A model generated the notes under the pieces. It had not been told where the DNA came from. It did not search any database and was given only the letters and a program-made list of their open reading frames with translations. Below, piece by piece: positions 1 through 7,860 of a stretch of DNA of 64,000 nt (its first letter is position 1; every line of letters begins with the position of its first letter). Source of the stretch: Tepidibacter aestuarii (lineage in GTDB: Bacteria; Bacillota; Clostridia; Peptostreptococcales; Peptostreptococcaceae). The position numbers were made by a program, and so were the translations under genes. Location of the stretch: positions 248,001 through 312,000 of the forward strand of contig NZ_OW235315.1 in NCBI RefSeq assembly GCF_934924865.1, given 5' to 3'.

Positions 1-1
1 C

Positions 2-496
2 TATAAGTCTAAAATCGGTTTTAATATATCTCATTTAAATGGATATTATAAAATAGACTCTATAATATACACAGATAAAGAAAAAGTAGATTTTAATATT
101 GTTTCAAATGAGTTAAGAAAAAAGGAATATATAAGTATTTATAATGTAGAAAATATATTTTGTGAGAAATTTATATATGATAATCCGGGATTTATGAAAA
201 GTGAGTTTGAGTGTGGTATTTTACTGACTGAGTTTAAATCTAATAATAAACATGTGAATAAAGACATATATTATATAAGTGGAGATATAAATGCTATGTA
301 CTATATAAATGATACACAGCTGGTAGTTGCTACTTATGATTATTATACGGAAGCTAAAGTAGAAAAAATACTTATAGAAGAATATAGCGAATATATAGGA
401 TTAAATAGTAAATATGAATTTGAAAACTCTTTGATATATGAATTTGCACAAATAGGATACGATGATTTTTACGATTTCATAGAAGATGACATTTAA
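2..496 (+). CDS. C-terminal part of an unrecognised protein (5' end outside window)
   Basis: The reading frame is open from the first complete codon of the window to a TAA, so 164 residues of the C-terminus are present and the start lies upstream. An internal ATG at 194 has no Shine-Dalgarno sequence and is unlikely to be the start. The sequence is rich in Asp, Glu, Tyr and Ile, has no hydrophobic segment and looks like a soluble globular domain ending in an acidic tail (FIEDDI). I do not recognise a family and assign no function. The next gene follows after about 80 bases. Confidence 0.6.
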   Translation, partial: YKSKIGFNISHLNGYYKIDSIIYTDKEKVDFNIVSNELRKKEYISIYNVENIFCEKFIYDNPGFMKSEFECGILLTEFKSNNKHVNKDIYYISGDINAMYYINDTQLVVATYDYYTEAKVEKILIEEYSEYIGLNSKYEFENSLIYEFAQIGYDDFYDFIEDDI

Positions 497-575
497 TAAT
501 TTGGTTGTGTTTTAGATTGATATATTATAGTATATGTATATTAAATATTGTATATAAATGAGAGGATGGTTAGGT

Positions 576-1523
576 TTGGATTATTTTATATTAATAATAG
601 GTTTTGTGTTTTTGATAAAGGGAGCAGACTTATTTGTAGACGGATCTTCATCAATAGCAAAAACTTTTAAAATACCTCCTATACTTATAGGTCTTACTAT
701 AGTTGCATTTGGAACTAGTGCTCCAGAAGCTGCTGTTAGTATTAATGCTGCTCTTAAGGGATCTAATGAGATAGCGCTTGGAAATGTTGTAGGATCTAAT
801 TTATTTAACTTTTTACTGGTTATAGGTATATCATCTATAATAAATCCTATGAAGATTCAAAAGGGTACTATATTAAAAGAATTTCCATTTGCAATATTAA
901 CTAGTATTGTATTATTTATTTTATGCGCAGATACAAGCCTTCAAGGAGCGCACATGGATGTTATATCTAAGGCAGATGGATTAATACTTCTTTCTCTGTT
1001 TTCAGTATTTTTATACTATCTTATAGAGATGGCTATAATGTCAAGAGAAGATTATAAAGATGATGGGGAAAAGTCATCTTTAGGCAAGAGTATATTTATG
1101 AGTATTATAGGAGTTTTAGGAATTATTTATGGTTCGGAATGGGTGGTTGATGCCAGTTCATCTATCGCTATAGACCTTGGAATGAGCAAAAATTTAGTAG
1201 GACTTACTATTGTAGCTGTAGGAACTTCACTTCCAGAACTCGTAACATCTATTGTAGCAGCATTTAAGAATGAAAGTGATATAGCTATGGGAAATGTTAT
1301 AGGCTCTAATTTATTCAATGTTCTTCTTGTTTTAGGTATATCATCATCTATAAGACCTATACCAATAAATCCAATTATATTTGTAGATATGGCATTTTTA
1401 TTATTGGTTACTATAATAATATACATATTTGCTATAACTAAAAGAACAGTATTTAGATCAGAAGGAATATTTCTAGTATGTTTATATTTAGGATATATGA
1501 GTTATATAATAGTTAGAAACTAG
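576..1523 (+). CDS. Calcium/sodium antiporter, CaCA family (YrbG-like)
   Basis: This is a polytopic membrane exchanger that should expel Ca2+ in exchange for Na+. It has the inverted duplication typical of the family: both halves carry an alpha-repeat with GTSAPE (about residue 50) or GTSLPE (about residue 215), each followed by a GNVxGSNLFN segment, and each half has about five hydrophobic helices. Length (315 aa) is normal. I prefer the TTG at 576, because AGAGGATGG lies just upstream and the protein then begins directly with the first membrane helix; the in-frame ATG at 558 would add six residues but has no ribosome site. The gene appears monocistronic and is followed by a strong terminator. 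Confidence 0.88.
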   Translation: MDYFILIIGFVFLIKGADLFVDGSSSIAKTFKIPPILIGLTIVAFGTSAPEAAVSINAALKGSNEIALGNVVGSNLFNFLLVIGISSIINPMKIQKGTILKEFPFAILTSIVLFILCADTSLQGAHMDVISKADGLILLSLFSVFLYYLIEMAIMSREDYKDDGEKSSLGKSIFMSIIGVLGIIYGSEWVVDASSSIAIDLGMSKNLVGLTIVAVGTSLPELVTSIVAAFKNESDIAMGNVIGSNLFNVLLVLGISSSIRPIPINPIIFVDMAFLLLVTIIIYIFAITKRTVFRSEGIFLVCLYLGYMSYIIVRN

Positions 1524-1529
1524 AATAGT

Positions 1530-1582
1530 AATGGCTGTCTCAAAATAGAAATTAATTTCTATTTTGAGACAGCCATTTTTAT
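1530..1582 (+). terminator. Intrinsic terminator built on a 48-bp perfect palindrome
   Basis: Positions 1530-1577 form two 24-base arms with no spacer, containing GGCTGTCTCAAAATAG and its complement, followed by a T-rich run. It lies just after the exchanger gene. Confidence 0.85.
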
Positions 1583-1607
1583 TTATGTAAAAATTATATA
1601 AAGAAAA

Positions 1608-1656
1608 AGAAGCTATCTTTTGAAATGATCTTTAAAATCATTTTTAAGACAGCTCC
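1608..1656 (-). terminator. Probable terminator of the Met-rich gene
   Basis: Read on the minus strand, an imperfect hairpin (AGCTGTCTT against AAGATAGCT at the base, ATGAT-type inner stem) lies directly after the stop codon and is followed by CTTCTTTTTCTTT. The outer stem shares the gctgtctt motif with the palindrome at 1530. Confidence 0.55.
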
Positions 1657-1664
1657 TTGCTTAT

Positions 1665-2060
1665 TTACTCATCATCATCCTCGCAATAGTCCATATCGTG
1701 CATACCCATCATAGGATCCATACCCATCATACCTGGCATACCCATCATAGGATTCATACCCGGCATACCCATCATACCTGGCATACCCATCATACCTGGC
1801 ATACCCATCATAGGATTCATAGCTTGCATGCCTTGCTGCATTGCGCCCATTGGATAAACATATACCATATATCCCATAGGAGCGGGCATATTCATATCGT
1901 CCATATCCATCATAGGATTCATGCCCATCATAGGATTCATGCCCATCATAGCCTGCATTCCCATCATTGGGTTCATATATTGCATACCCATCATATCCAT
2001 GTCCATATCCATATCCATACCACCGTTATATTTTTTGTTGCATTTTCTATAATCATACAT
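1665..2060 (-). CDS. Methionine-rich repeat protein
   Basis: A 131-residue protein made largely of short degenerate repeats of the type MNPMMGM, GMPGMMGM and MDMDMD. Roughly every second or third residue is Met. Only the N-terminus (MYDYRKCNKKY), a central stretch with Val-Tyr-Pro and the acidic end (CEDDDE) are not repetitive, and there are two Cys. There is no signal peptide or membrane segment. The start is well supported by GGGAGG eight bases upstream. Met-rich MxM arrays can bind Cu(I) or Ag(I), and low-complexity proteins like this are also common in spore coats; the sequence does not decide between these. It is divergent from the exported Met-rich-tailed protein at 2242. Confidence 0.7.
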   Translation of the reverse strand: MYDYRKCNKKYNGGMDMDMDMDMMGMQYMNPMMGMQAMMGMNPMMGMNPMMDMDDMNMPAPMGYMVYVYPMGAMQQGMQAMNPMMGMPGMMGMPGMMGMPGMNPMMGMPGMMGMDPMMGMHDMDYCEDDDE

Positions 2061-2241
2061 AAGGTAGACCTCCCTGATAAAAAAAATTTTATTCCTCTCT
2101 ATATATATATTTAAGTAATATAAAAATTGTTACAAAAATAAATCTTTTATATAGGAATAAATAGAGTATAAAAATAATATAAAATATGGTAATATAAATA
2201 TATTCCGTGTATGGAATTAATTGGATAAGGAGGGGTTTAAG

Positions 2242-3597
2242 TTGAAAACTTTAAAATTAGTGTTCGCTTTAGTAATATCTATTCTGATGTCTTTTACAAC
2301 TGTTTCAATGGCTCAAGAAAATGACAGTGTAAGTAGAATAGAATTATCAAAAAGCATAATCGATGCATTTAAAATTGAATTATTAGAAGGTGGAGAATCT
2401 TCTTTTAATGATATTAAAGCAGAAGATTCACAATATATTAATACTATAGTAGAGGAAAAAATAGCCTCAGGATATGGAGAGTCTTTTAAGCCTAATAAAG
2501 CTATTACTAACGAAGAGGCCATGGCTATGATAGTAAGAGCAATGGGCGAAGAAAAATTTGCTCAAAGAATGGATATTCAAGGAATTGAAAAAGGATCAGA
2601 CTGGGCTAAGGGCTATATAGCTTATAGTATGGATAAAGGAATAATAGACAACAGTATTGATCCAAATGCAGTTTTAACTAAAGCAAACTACGATAGTATG
2701 ATAAAAAATGCAGTTGAGTACTATAACACAGAGTTAAAAAGAGAAGGATTAACAGTATATGATATGCTAGATAAGGCTAGTCAAAATATGCTTGAGAAAA
2801 AGACTTACAAAGCTACAACTAATACGACTTCTACAAGTACTATAAAATCACAAGAAGAGTCTGAAGAAGATATGGTTACAAATATGAGCAAGGTTCAAGA
2901 AATACAATTTGAAGCTCCTGAAACAGTATACGTAAAAGATACTACTACTATGAAAAATCCAGAAACGGATGAAGATATGATTATGACTTCAGAGGTTTAT
3001 ATGAAAGATAGAATAATGTACATTAAATCTGATGCACAAGAAAAGTGGATCAAAATGGATATGAATCCTATGATGAATGAGTTACAATCTGTTATGGGAA
3101 GTAGTATGAATACTAATACACTTACTAAAGAGCAATTAGATGTATTTGGTATGTATGCTAAGTATGAAGCAGACGAAAAAATAGAAGACAAAGATTATTA
3201 TGTTGTATCTATAGATATAGACAATGAATCATTTAAAGAAATAGTTAAGATGATAGCTGATAAGGCTACTGAAATAGCTGCTAATGTTGAAGATATAGAA
3301 AACAAAGATAAAAAAGACATAGATGAATTTATAGACGAGTCTGGCAATCAAGAAATGGTAAAACAAATTATAGATTCTCTAATCGAAAATATGCAATTGG
3401 AAATGAAGTGCAAGTACTATATAGATAAAGAAACTAAGATGTATGATAAGATGAAAATGGAAATGGATATGAATATGAACTTTATGGGAATGAACAGTGA
3501 AACTAAATCTACAGCTGAATCAAAGTACTATGACTTTGGAGAAGATGTAGAGTTCCCTGAAATAAGCGAAGATGATATTGAAAGTATCGAACAATAG
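2242..3597 (+). CDS. Exported SLH-domain protein with DUF6612-type lipoprotein-like domain
   Basis: A 451-residue secreted protein. The start is taken as TTG 2242 because AAGGAGGGG stands seven bases upstream; the TTG at 2221 lies before that site. Residues 1-25 are a signal peptide (KTLKLVFALVISILMSF, then a VSMAQE cleavage region). Residues about 30-160 resemble S-layer homology repeats (FNDI, SGYGESFKPNKAITNEEAMAMI, then SDWAKGYI), which attach proteins to secondary cell wall polymer. Residues about 185-445 resemble the DUF6612/LolA-like fold of lipid or peptide binding lipoproteins. That part contains Met-rich patches (MDMNPMM, KMEMDMNMNFMGMN) reminiscent of the divergent gene at 1665-2060. 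The actual ligand is unknown. Confidence 0.75.
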   Translation: MKTLKLVFALVISILMSFTTVSMAQENDSVSRIELSKSIIDAFKIELLEGGESSFNDIKAEDSQYINTIVEEKIASGYGESFKPNKAITNEEAMAMIVRAMGEEKFAQRMDIQGIEKGSDWAKGYIAYSMDKGIIDNSIDPNAVLTKANYDSMIKNAVEYYNTELKREGLTVYDMLDKASQNMLEKKTYKATTNTTSTSTIKSQEESEEDMVTNMSKVQEIQFEAPETVYVKDTTTMKNPETDEDMIMTSEVYMKDRIMYIKSDAQEKWIKMDMNPMMNELQSVMGSSMNTNTLTKEQLDVFGMYAKYEADEKIEDKDYYVVSIDIDNESFKEIVKMIADKATEIAANVEDIENKDKKDIDEFIDESGNQEMVKQIIDSLIENMQLEMKCKYYIDKETKMYDKMKMEMDMNMNFMGMNSETKSTAESKYYDFGEDVEFPEISEDDIESIEQ

Positions 3598-3614
3598 AAA
3601 CTGAATAGATTAAT

Positions 3615-3656
3615 AAAAAATGATGCTTATTTCTAATAGGCATCATTTTTTTGTTT
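3615..3656 (+). terminator. Intrinsic terminator after the SLH/DUF6612 gene
   Basis: AAAAAATGATGC pairs with GCATCATTTTTT around a 13-base loop. The gene at 3673 converges on it from the other strand, so it may work in both directions. Confidence 0.85.
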
Positions 3657-3672
3657 TGTCGGTTATCAAAAA

Positions 3673-4290
3673 CTATACTTTAAATATATCCAATATATCA
3701 TCAGGAGAGTTAACTATAAAATCCGCTCCTCCATTTTTAAGCTGAGATAATGTATGCCAGCCCCATGTTACTCCTATAGTCTTAGCATTTGAAATTTTAC
3801 CTTCTATCATATCTCCCTTAGTATCTCCTACATAATAAGGTGAGAGGTTAGGGTAAAGATCTATAACGTGTTTGATCTTTTTTATTTTACTCTTTTCTAT
3901 ATCAGCGCCTATTACATCTTCGACACAGTCTACACCGTTTAATCTTAAAAAATCATTTGTTAGAGAAGAAATATTAGAGGTTATTATAAATACTTTATTA
4001 TTTAAACTAAGAGATTGGAGCATGTCTTTTACTCCATCAAATAACTTAGAATTAAATATATTATTTTGAGAATTTCTCTTGTATGAAGAGAGAATTTCAT
4101 CTATTCTAAATTCATCTATACCCAGGGATAATATACTTTCATAAACATTGTTATCGAATAAATCTAGCATATCCTTTTGAGAGTTTACAGATAAAAGACC
4201 ATGTTCATTACAAGCTGATATAAAGTCTTTCGTAAATTGTTCTAGAGAATCTATTATTACTCCATCAAAGTCAAACATTATTAGATTCAT
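3673..4290 (-). CDS. HAD-superfamily hydrolase, phosphoglycolate phosphatase-like
   Basis: A 205-residue cytoplasmic phosphatase-type protein. Motif I is at the N-terminus (MFDFDGVIIDS, nucleophile Asp in DFDG), a helical cap follows, motif II is IITSN, and motif IV is YYVGDTKGDM near residue 155. These residues support phosphomonoesterase chemistry with Mg2+, but the substrate cannot be deduced. The start ATG has AAAGGGGG upstream. It follows the methyltetrahydrofolate methyltransferase gene on the same strand, with a terminator between them, so it is probably at most a read-through member of that operon. Confidence 0.8.
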   Translation of the reverse strand: MNLIMFDFDGVIIDSLEQFTKDFISACNEHGLLSVNSQKDMLDLFDNNVYESILSLGIDEFRIDEILSSYKRNSQNNIFNSKLFDGVKDMLQSLSLNNKVFIITSNISSLTNDFLRLNGVDCVEDVIGADIEKSKIKKIKHVIDLYPNLSPYYVGDTKGDMIEGKISNAKTIGVTWGWHTLSQLKNGGADFIVNSPDDILDIFKV

Positions 4291-4303
4291 ATTTTTCCCC
4301 CTT

Positions 4304-4338
4304 TAAAAAAGAATCTCCCCTTATTAAAAGGGGAGATT
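4304..4338 (-). terminator. Intrinsic terminator at the end of the methyltransferase operon
   Basis: AATCTCCCCTT and AAGGGGAGATT flank a 4-base loop (4312-4338). On the minus strand they are followed by CTTTTTT. Confidence 0.9.
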
Positions 4339-4341
4339 GGT

Positions 4342-5139
4342 TTAAAATTCGAATTTTTTCTTTCTATATCCTTTTAAGTACTTCATACAGAAATTATCTC
4401 TTCCAGCTAGAGTTTCAGCAACTATTATATTTGCCATCATTTGCTTATCAAGAGGATTTATTAAAAGGCCATCAAGCCCTTTTGCTATAGCCATAGTAGC
4501 GAATAAACTATTCATAAATTTACGCTTTGGAAGACCATAAGATATATTAGATAGACCACATACTGTATGAACTCCTTTGAAATTAGTCATTATTTTTTCT
4601 ACAGCATCTAAGAATTCTACACCAAAAGAATCCTTAGTAGCTATAGGTTGAACTAGAGGATCTACATATATATTATCTAAAGGAACATTATTTTGAACTA
4701 GTCCATTTATAAGCTTATCAGCTATTTTAAGTCTGTCATCAGTAGTTTCAGGCATTCCATCATCGCTCATACAAAGAGCTACTACCTTAAGGTCAGTTCC
4801 TGAAACTATTGGAAGTATCTTATCATGTCTATCTTTTTCAAGAGATATAGAGTTTATCATAGCTATTCCATTATGAACCTTTAAAGCTCTTTCAATAGCA
4901 TTAGGATCTGGAGAGTCTATACAACAAGGGATATCTACTTCCTCTTGAACGTTCTTAACTAACCACTCCAGATATTCAGGTTCTTGACCTACGAATATAC
5001 CTGCGTTTACATCTATATAATTGGCACCAGCATCAGCTTGATCGCGAGCAACTTTCTTTATGTAATCAGAATCTTGTTCTTCGATAGCTTTTCCTATTAA
5101 TTTACGGCTGGCATTGATAAGTTCACCAACAATAATCAT
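4342..5139 (-). CDS. mtgA: Methylcorrinoid:tetrahydrofolate methyltransferase (MtgA-like, pterin-binding TIM barrel)
   Basis: A 265-residue protein of the dihydropteroate synthase/MetH pterin-binding family. It starts IIVGELINASR and carries the barrel landmarks GANYIDVNAG, IPCCIDSP, MINSIS, and GLSNISYGLPKR close to the C-terminus. In betaine demethylation systems this enzyme takes the methyl group from the methylated corrinoid protein and passes it to tetrahydrofolate, feeding the methyl branch of the Wood-Ljungdahl pathway. The corrinoid protein gene is immediately upstream (54 bases, with a hairpin) and the MttB-family enzyme is upstream of that, which supports the role. The gene name follows the glycine betaine system, but the primary substrate here is not known. 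Confidence 0.85.
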   Translation of the reverse strand: MIIVGELINASRKLIGKAIEEQDSDYIKKVARDQADAGANYIDVNAGIFVGQEPEYLEWLVKNVQEEVDIPCCIDSPDPNAIERALKVHNGIAMINSISLEKDRHDKILPIVSGTDLKVVALCMSDDGMPETTDDRLKIADKLINGLVQNNVPLDNIYVDPLVQPIATKDSFGVEFLDAVEKIMTNFKGVHTVCGLSNISYGLPKRKFMNSLFATMAIAKGLDGLLINPLDKQMMANIIVAETLAGRDNFCMKYLKGYRKKKFEF

Positions 5140-5164
5140 ATTTATTATCCTCCTTTAATTTATC

Positions 5165-5190
5165 AAAAAGGGTTCCAAAGGAACCCTTTT
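5165..5190 (-). terminator. Hairpin between corrinoid protein and methyltransferase genes
   Basis: AAAAGGGTTCC pairs with GGAACCCTTTT around AAA, followed by T residues on either strand. Inside the operon it probably causes partial termination or protects the 3' end, giving more corrinoid protein than methyltransferase; that effect is inferred. Confidence 0.75.
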
Positions 5191-5192
5191 AA

Positions 5193-5816
5193 TTATTTTA
5201 CCAATTCACGCGCAAGCTCTACTGCTTCAGCAGCATCCTCACTGTATCCGCTAGCTCCGATTTGATCAGCAAATTTTTGAGTTACAGGAGCTCCACCTAC
5301 CATAGTTTTATATTCTAATTTCTCTTCTTTTATTTTATTTATTACTTCTGCCATGGCTGGCATAGTAGTAGTTAAAAGAGCAGACATACATACAACATCA
5401 GCACCGTGTTCTTTTGCAGCATTTAAGAATGTTTCAGTATCAGCATCTATACCTATATCCACTACCTTAAATCCAGCACCTTCCATCATCATAGCAACAA
5501 GGTTTTTACCTATATCATGCATATCTCCTTTTACAGATCCTATTACGATAGTTCCTTTAGAAGCGTTGTCATCAGCACTCATATGAGGCTTTAATACATC
5601 AAGACCTGCCTTCATAGAATGAGCAGCCATTAACATTTCAGGTACAAAAAATTCGCCTTCACTAAATAGTCTACCAACCTCGTCCATAGCGCTTATAAGC
5701 CCATCATTAAGTACACTTGTTATATCTGTTCCTTTACTAATTTCTTCTTCAACTGATTCAACTACTAATTCCTCATCAAACTCCAAAACTGCATCATAAA
5801 TCTTTGATATACTCAT
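5193..5816 (-). CDS. mtgC: Methyltransferase-associated corrinoid (B12-binding) protein
   Basis: A 207-residue corrinoid shuttle protein. The N-terminal ~85 residues are the helical cap domain (MetH-type B12-binding 1). The Rossmann-like B12 domain follows, with the DxHxxG signature DMHDIG at residues 98-103; His100 should be the lower axial cobalt ligand. SALLTT and GGAPVT further on are the usual loops around the cofactor tail. It carries the methyl group from the MttB-family enzyme (gene upstream) to the tetrahydrofolate methyltransferase (gene downstream). ATG is preceded by AGGGGTGATTTTTT. The 154-base upstream region holds a palindrome shared with other promoters of this locus. Confidence 0.92.
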   Translation of the reverse strand: MSISKIYDAVLEFDEELVVESVEEEISKGTDITSVLNDGLISAMDEVGRLFSEGEFFVPEMLMAAHSMKAGLDVLKPHMSADDNASKGTIVIGSVKGDMHDIGKNLVAMMMEGAGFKVVDIGIDADTETFLNAAKEHGADVVCMSALLTTTMPAMAEVINKIKEEKLEYKTMVGGAPVTQKFADQIGASGYSEDAAEAVELARELVK

Positions 5817-5894
5817 AAAAAATCACCCCTAATAAAATAAATTTTAATTTAATAAGCTTATATTTATATCTGAAGATAAGCTATCATTATTAGA

Positions 5895-5909
5895 TAAAGT
5901 GAAACTTAA
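5895..5909. promoter_or_regulatory. Palindromic element TTAAG-N5-CTTWA, copy upstream of corrinoid gene
   Basis: On the minus strand it reads TTAAG TTTCA CTTTA, inside ATTAAGTTTCACTTTA. Nearly the same sequence occurs at 10165-10179 and 59403-59417, and a fully symmetrical version at 8873-8887. Probable operator or promoter element. Confidence 0.4.
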
Positions 5910-5970
5910 TAACTTTTGAATAAAATTAAAATGATATATTAATGTATATGAAAACTTAATCTAAAAGATT

Positions 5971-7407
5971 CTACCAAATAACATCTCCTTTTACTAAATT
6001 TTTGAATTTAGCATGTATGATACTATCAATCTCAGAATCAAATGCAGATTTATTAGGTTTAGAAAGTATTTTATCAGCTACTTTTAAAGCTCTAGTTTGA
6101 GCGTCTTCCTTACCATGGTCTATCCATTTTCCTCTCATATCACGAGTTGCAACCGTAGGATAGAACGCAGTTTTACGCATGTTTTTCATAGTGTGCATGC
6201 AATCCATATAAGTTCCACCAGGACCTATTTCTTTTATAAGATCTAAGCTAAGATCCTTTTCTTTAAATTCAACACCACGTTTCATTTGTTTTAACATTAA
6301 AGCTATCTCGTTATCTATAACGGCTTTACCAAAGTCAAATGCCATAAGGCTTCCCAGTAATCCTCCCATGTTGAATAAATCAGAACCACCAAGTAGTGCA
6401 GCAGTAGTGTTCATTCCGGTTTCGTAGCCACACTGAGCATCGTTTACTTGAGAGTTAGTAAGACCTATATATCCTCCTGATGGAACATTATAAAATCTTG
6501 CCATTTCAGTATGAGCTCTTTGAAGTATTCCAGTTTCTATAGCACCTGGTGCATAGTTACCAGTTCTCATATCTGCAACAGTAGAAAGAACTGCATATAT
6601 CATAGGAGCACCTGGTCTTATCATTTGAATAAGAGTTGAAAGTGCTAAGAATTCAGCATTTCCAAGAACTAATGTAGATAGCATATTCATAGGAGATGTC
6701 ATACCTGCATTAGGAACTATAGTTCCGTAAACTGGAAGACCCATTTGAGTAAGGTATATGACAGCCTCTGTAGATTCAACATCCATAGTAAGAGGTGATA
6801 CTACAGGACAATAGTGGTGATTAATAAAAGGTCTCTTCATATAAGCTTCTTTAGAACCTGCTATAGTGTATCCCAGCTCTAATACTTGCTCTAAATCTTT
6901 GATAGTAGGAGTATTACTTCTTACAGGTTTTTTACAGTTTTTAAGTGCTGGATAAAAACGAGATAGACTTATCTGATCCTTAGGGGCATCATCAGCTAGT
7001 GTCGAAATAGAGAATACGTCAAATCCATCTAGTTCATTTATTAAATATGCAATATTTGCAATATCTGTAGATGTTGAACGTCTTTCTTCTCCTGTTTTAG
7101 GATCTATAATATTAGGAGCAGAGCTTCCTGTAACTATAACAGGTCTATCGTTTTTAAGATTTATATCAAACTTAGGGTCTTGAGCTGTAAATATATAATC
7201 AGGAACATAGTACTGTCTATATTTCTCAACTATGTCTTTTGGTATTTTGACAATACAAGTTTTATTGTCAACTATACAGCCATTCTTTGAAAAGATGTCT
7301 CTAGCTTTTTCATTTCTAACTATGAGCCCTATATCTTCAACTATTTCAAGTGAAGCCTCATGAATTTTTAATATTTGATCTTTATCAAAAAAATCAGCAT
7401 AATGCAT
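5971..7407 (-). CDS. MttB-superfamily (non-pyrrolysine) quaternary amine:corrinoid methyltransferase
   Basis: A 478-residue member of the trimethylamine methyltransferase superfamily. The frame is read through without an amber codon, so this is the pyrrolysine-free type whose studied members demethylate glycine betaine (MtgB), proline betaine (MtpB), carnitine (MtcB) or gamma-butyrobetaine (MtyB). Features include EIVEDIGL near residue 25, the TGSSAPN turn, INHHYCPVVSPLTMD and the glycine-rich IGLTNSQVNDAQ region. It transfers a methyl group to the Co(I) corrinoid protein encoded just downstream. No BCCT or OpuD betaine carrier is adjacent; the neighbours are an EamA transporter and an APH-type kinase, so the substrate may be unusual. 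ATG is preceded by TAGGGGGGAAAT. Confidence 0.88.
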   Translation of the reverse strand: MHYADFFDKDQILKIHEASLEIVEDIGLIVRNEKARDIFSKNGCIVDNKTCIVKIPKDIVEKYRQYYVPDYIFTAQDPKFDINLKNDRPVIVTGSSAPNIIDPKTGEERRSTSTDIANIAYLINELDGFDVFSISTLADDAPKDQISLSRFYPALKNCKKPVRSNTPTIKDLEQVLELGYTIAGSKEAYMKRPFINHHYCPVVSPLTMDVESTEAVIYLTQMGLPVYGTIVPNAGMTSPMNMLSTLVLGNAEFLALSTLIQMIRPGAPMIYAVLSTVADMRTGNYAPGAIETGILQRAHTEMARFYNVPSGGYIGLTNSQVNDAQCGYETGMNTTAALLGGSDLFNMGGLLGSLMAFDFGKAVIDNEIALMLKQMKRGVEFKEKDLSLDLIKEIGPGGTYMDCMHTMKNMRKTAFYPTVATRDMRGKWIDHGKEDAQTRALKVADKILSKPNKSAFDSEIDSIIHAKFKNLVKGDVIW

Positions 7408-7486
7408 AATAATTTCCCCCCTAAATATATATAAACTTGAAATATTTTTATCGAAATATTTATCAAGACTTTATTAAATTATGTAT

Positions 7487-7524
7487 AACATACAGGCCCT
7501 CGTATAGAAGGAACCTGTATGTTA
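7487..7524 (-). other. Hairpin in the leader of the MttB-family gene
   Basis: AACATACAGG and ACCTGTATGTT flank a 12-14 base loop. No clear T-run follows on the minus strand, so it is either a weak terminator after the winged-helix gene or an mRNA-stabilising stem ahead of the methyltransferase gene. Confidence 0.45.
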
Positions 7525-7573
7525 ATATATAAAGAAATCTATAGCAAATCTATATCAAAACTTGAGGATCATG

Positions 7574-7855
7574 TTAATCTATCCATTCCTTAGGAAGATA
7601 TTTGAGTCTGCCTAGTCCATACTCGGTTATATTGTATTTCTCGGTTAGTTCATTATTATCGTCAAAATAAACATCAGTAGTCTCAATCATTCCTACAGCC
7701 TTAAGTGATTGTATATATGAGCTTATAATTGTTTTTTTAAATTGACCTTCAGTGCCATATTCATCTTTTAAATTGTCCATAATGTCGTGTATAGTTAGAT
7801 TTTCTTTTTTTGATAAAAGATGAAGTATTCTAAATTTCATAGGAAGCTTTGCCAT
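7574..7855 (-). CDS. Small winged-helix DNA-binding protein
   Basis: A 93-residue protein with the helix-turn-helix pattern FRILHLLSKKENLTIHDIMDNL, followed by a second helix with TIISSYIQSLKAVGMIET and a beta wing (DVYFDDNNELTEKYNITEYGLGRL). The architecture resembles PadR- or ArsR-like winged helices; I cannot place it in a named family. It lies 5 bases after the EamA transporter gene and upstream of the methyltransferase gene. This makes it a candidate local regulator, perhaps of the repeated TTAAG-N5-CTTWA palindromes. RBS AAGGAGTG precedes the ATG. Confidence 0.7.
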   Translation of the reverse strand: MAKLPMKFRILHLLSKKENLTIHDIMDNLKDEYGTEGQFKKTIISSYIQSLKAVGMIETTDVYFDDNNELTEKYNITEYGLGRLKYLPKEWID

Positions 7856-7860
7856 TTAAA

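Noticed and set aside
2..496. Idea that the first partial gene is the end of a patatin-like gene as at the right edge
   Set aside because: No patatin motif is present in the visible part, and nothing links the two ends of the window.
1698..2114. A His-rich open frame opposite the Met-rich gene
   Set aside because: It is the complement of the Met-rich repeats (CAT/ATG codons read as His). It has no ribosome site, and the minus-strand frame has a good one.
5971..7407. Possible pyrrolysine-containing MttB
   Set aside because: The frame is full length without an in-frame TAG, so it belongs to the non-pyrrolysine branch.
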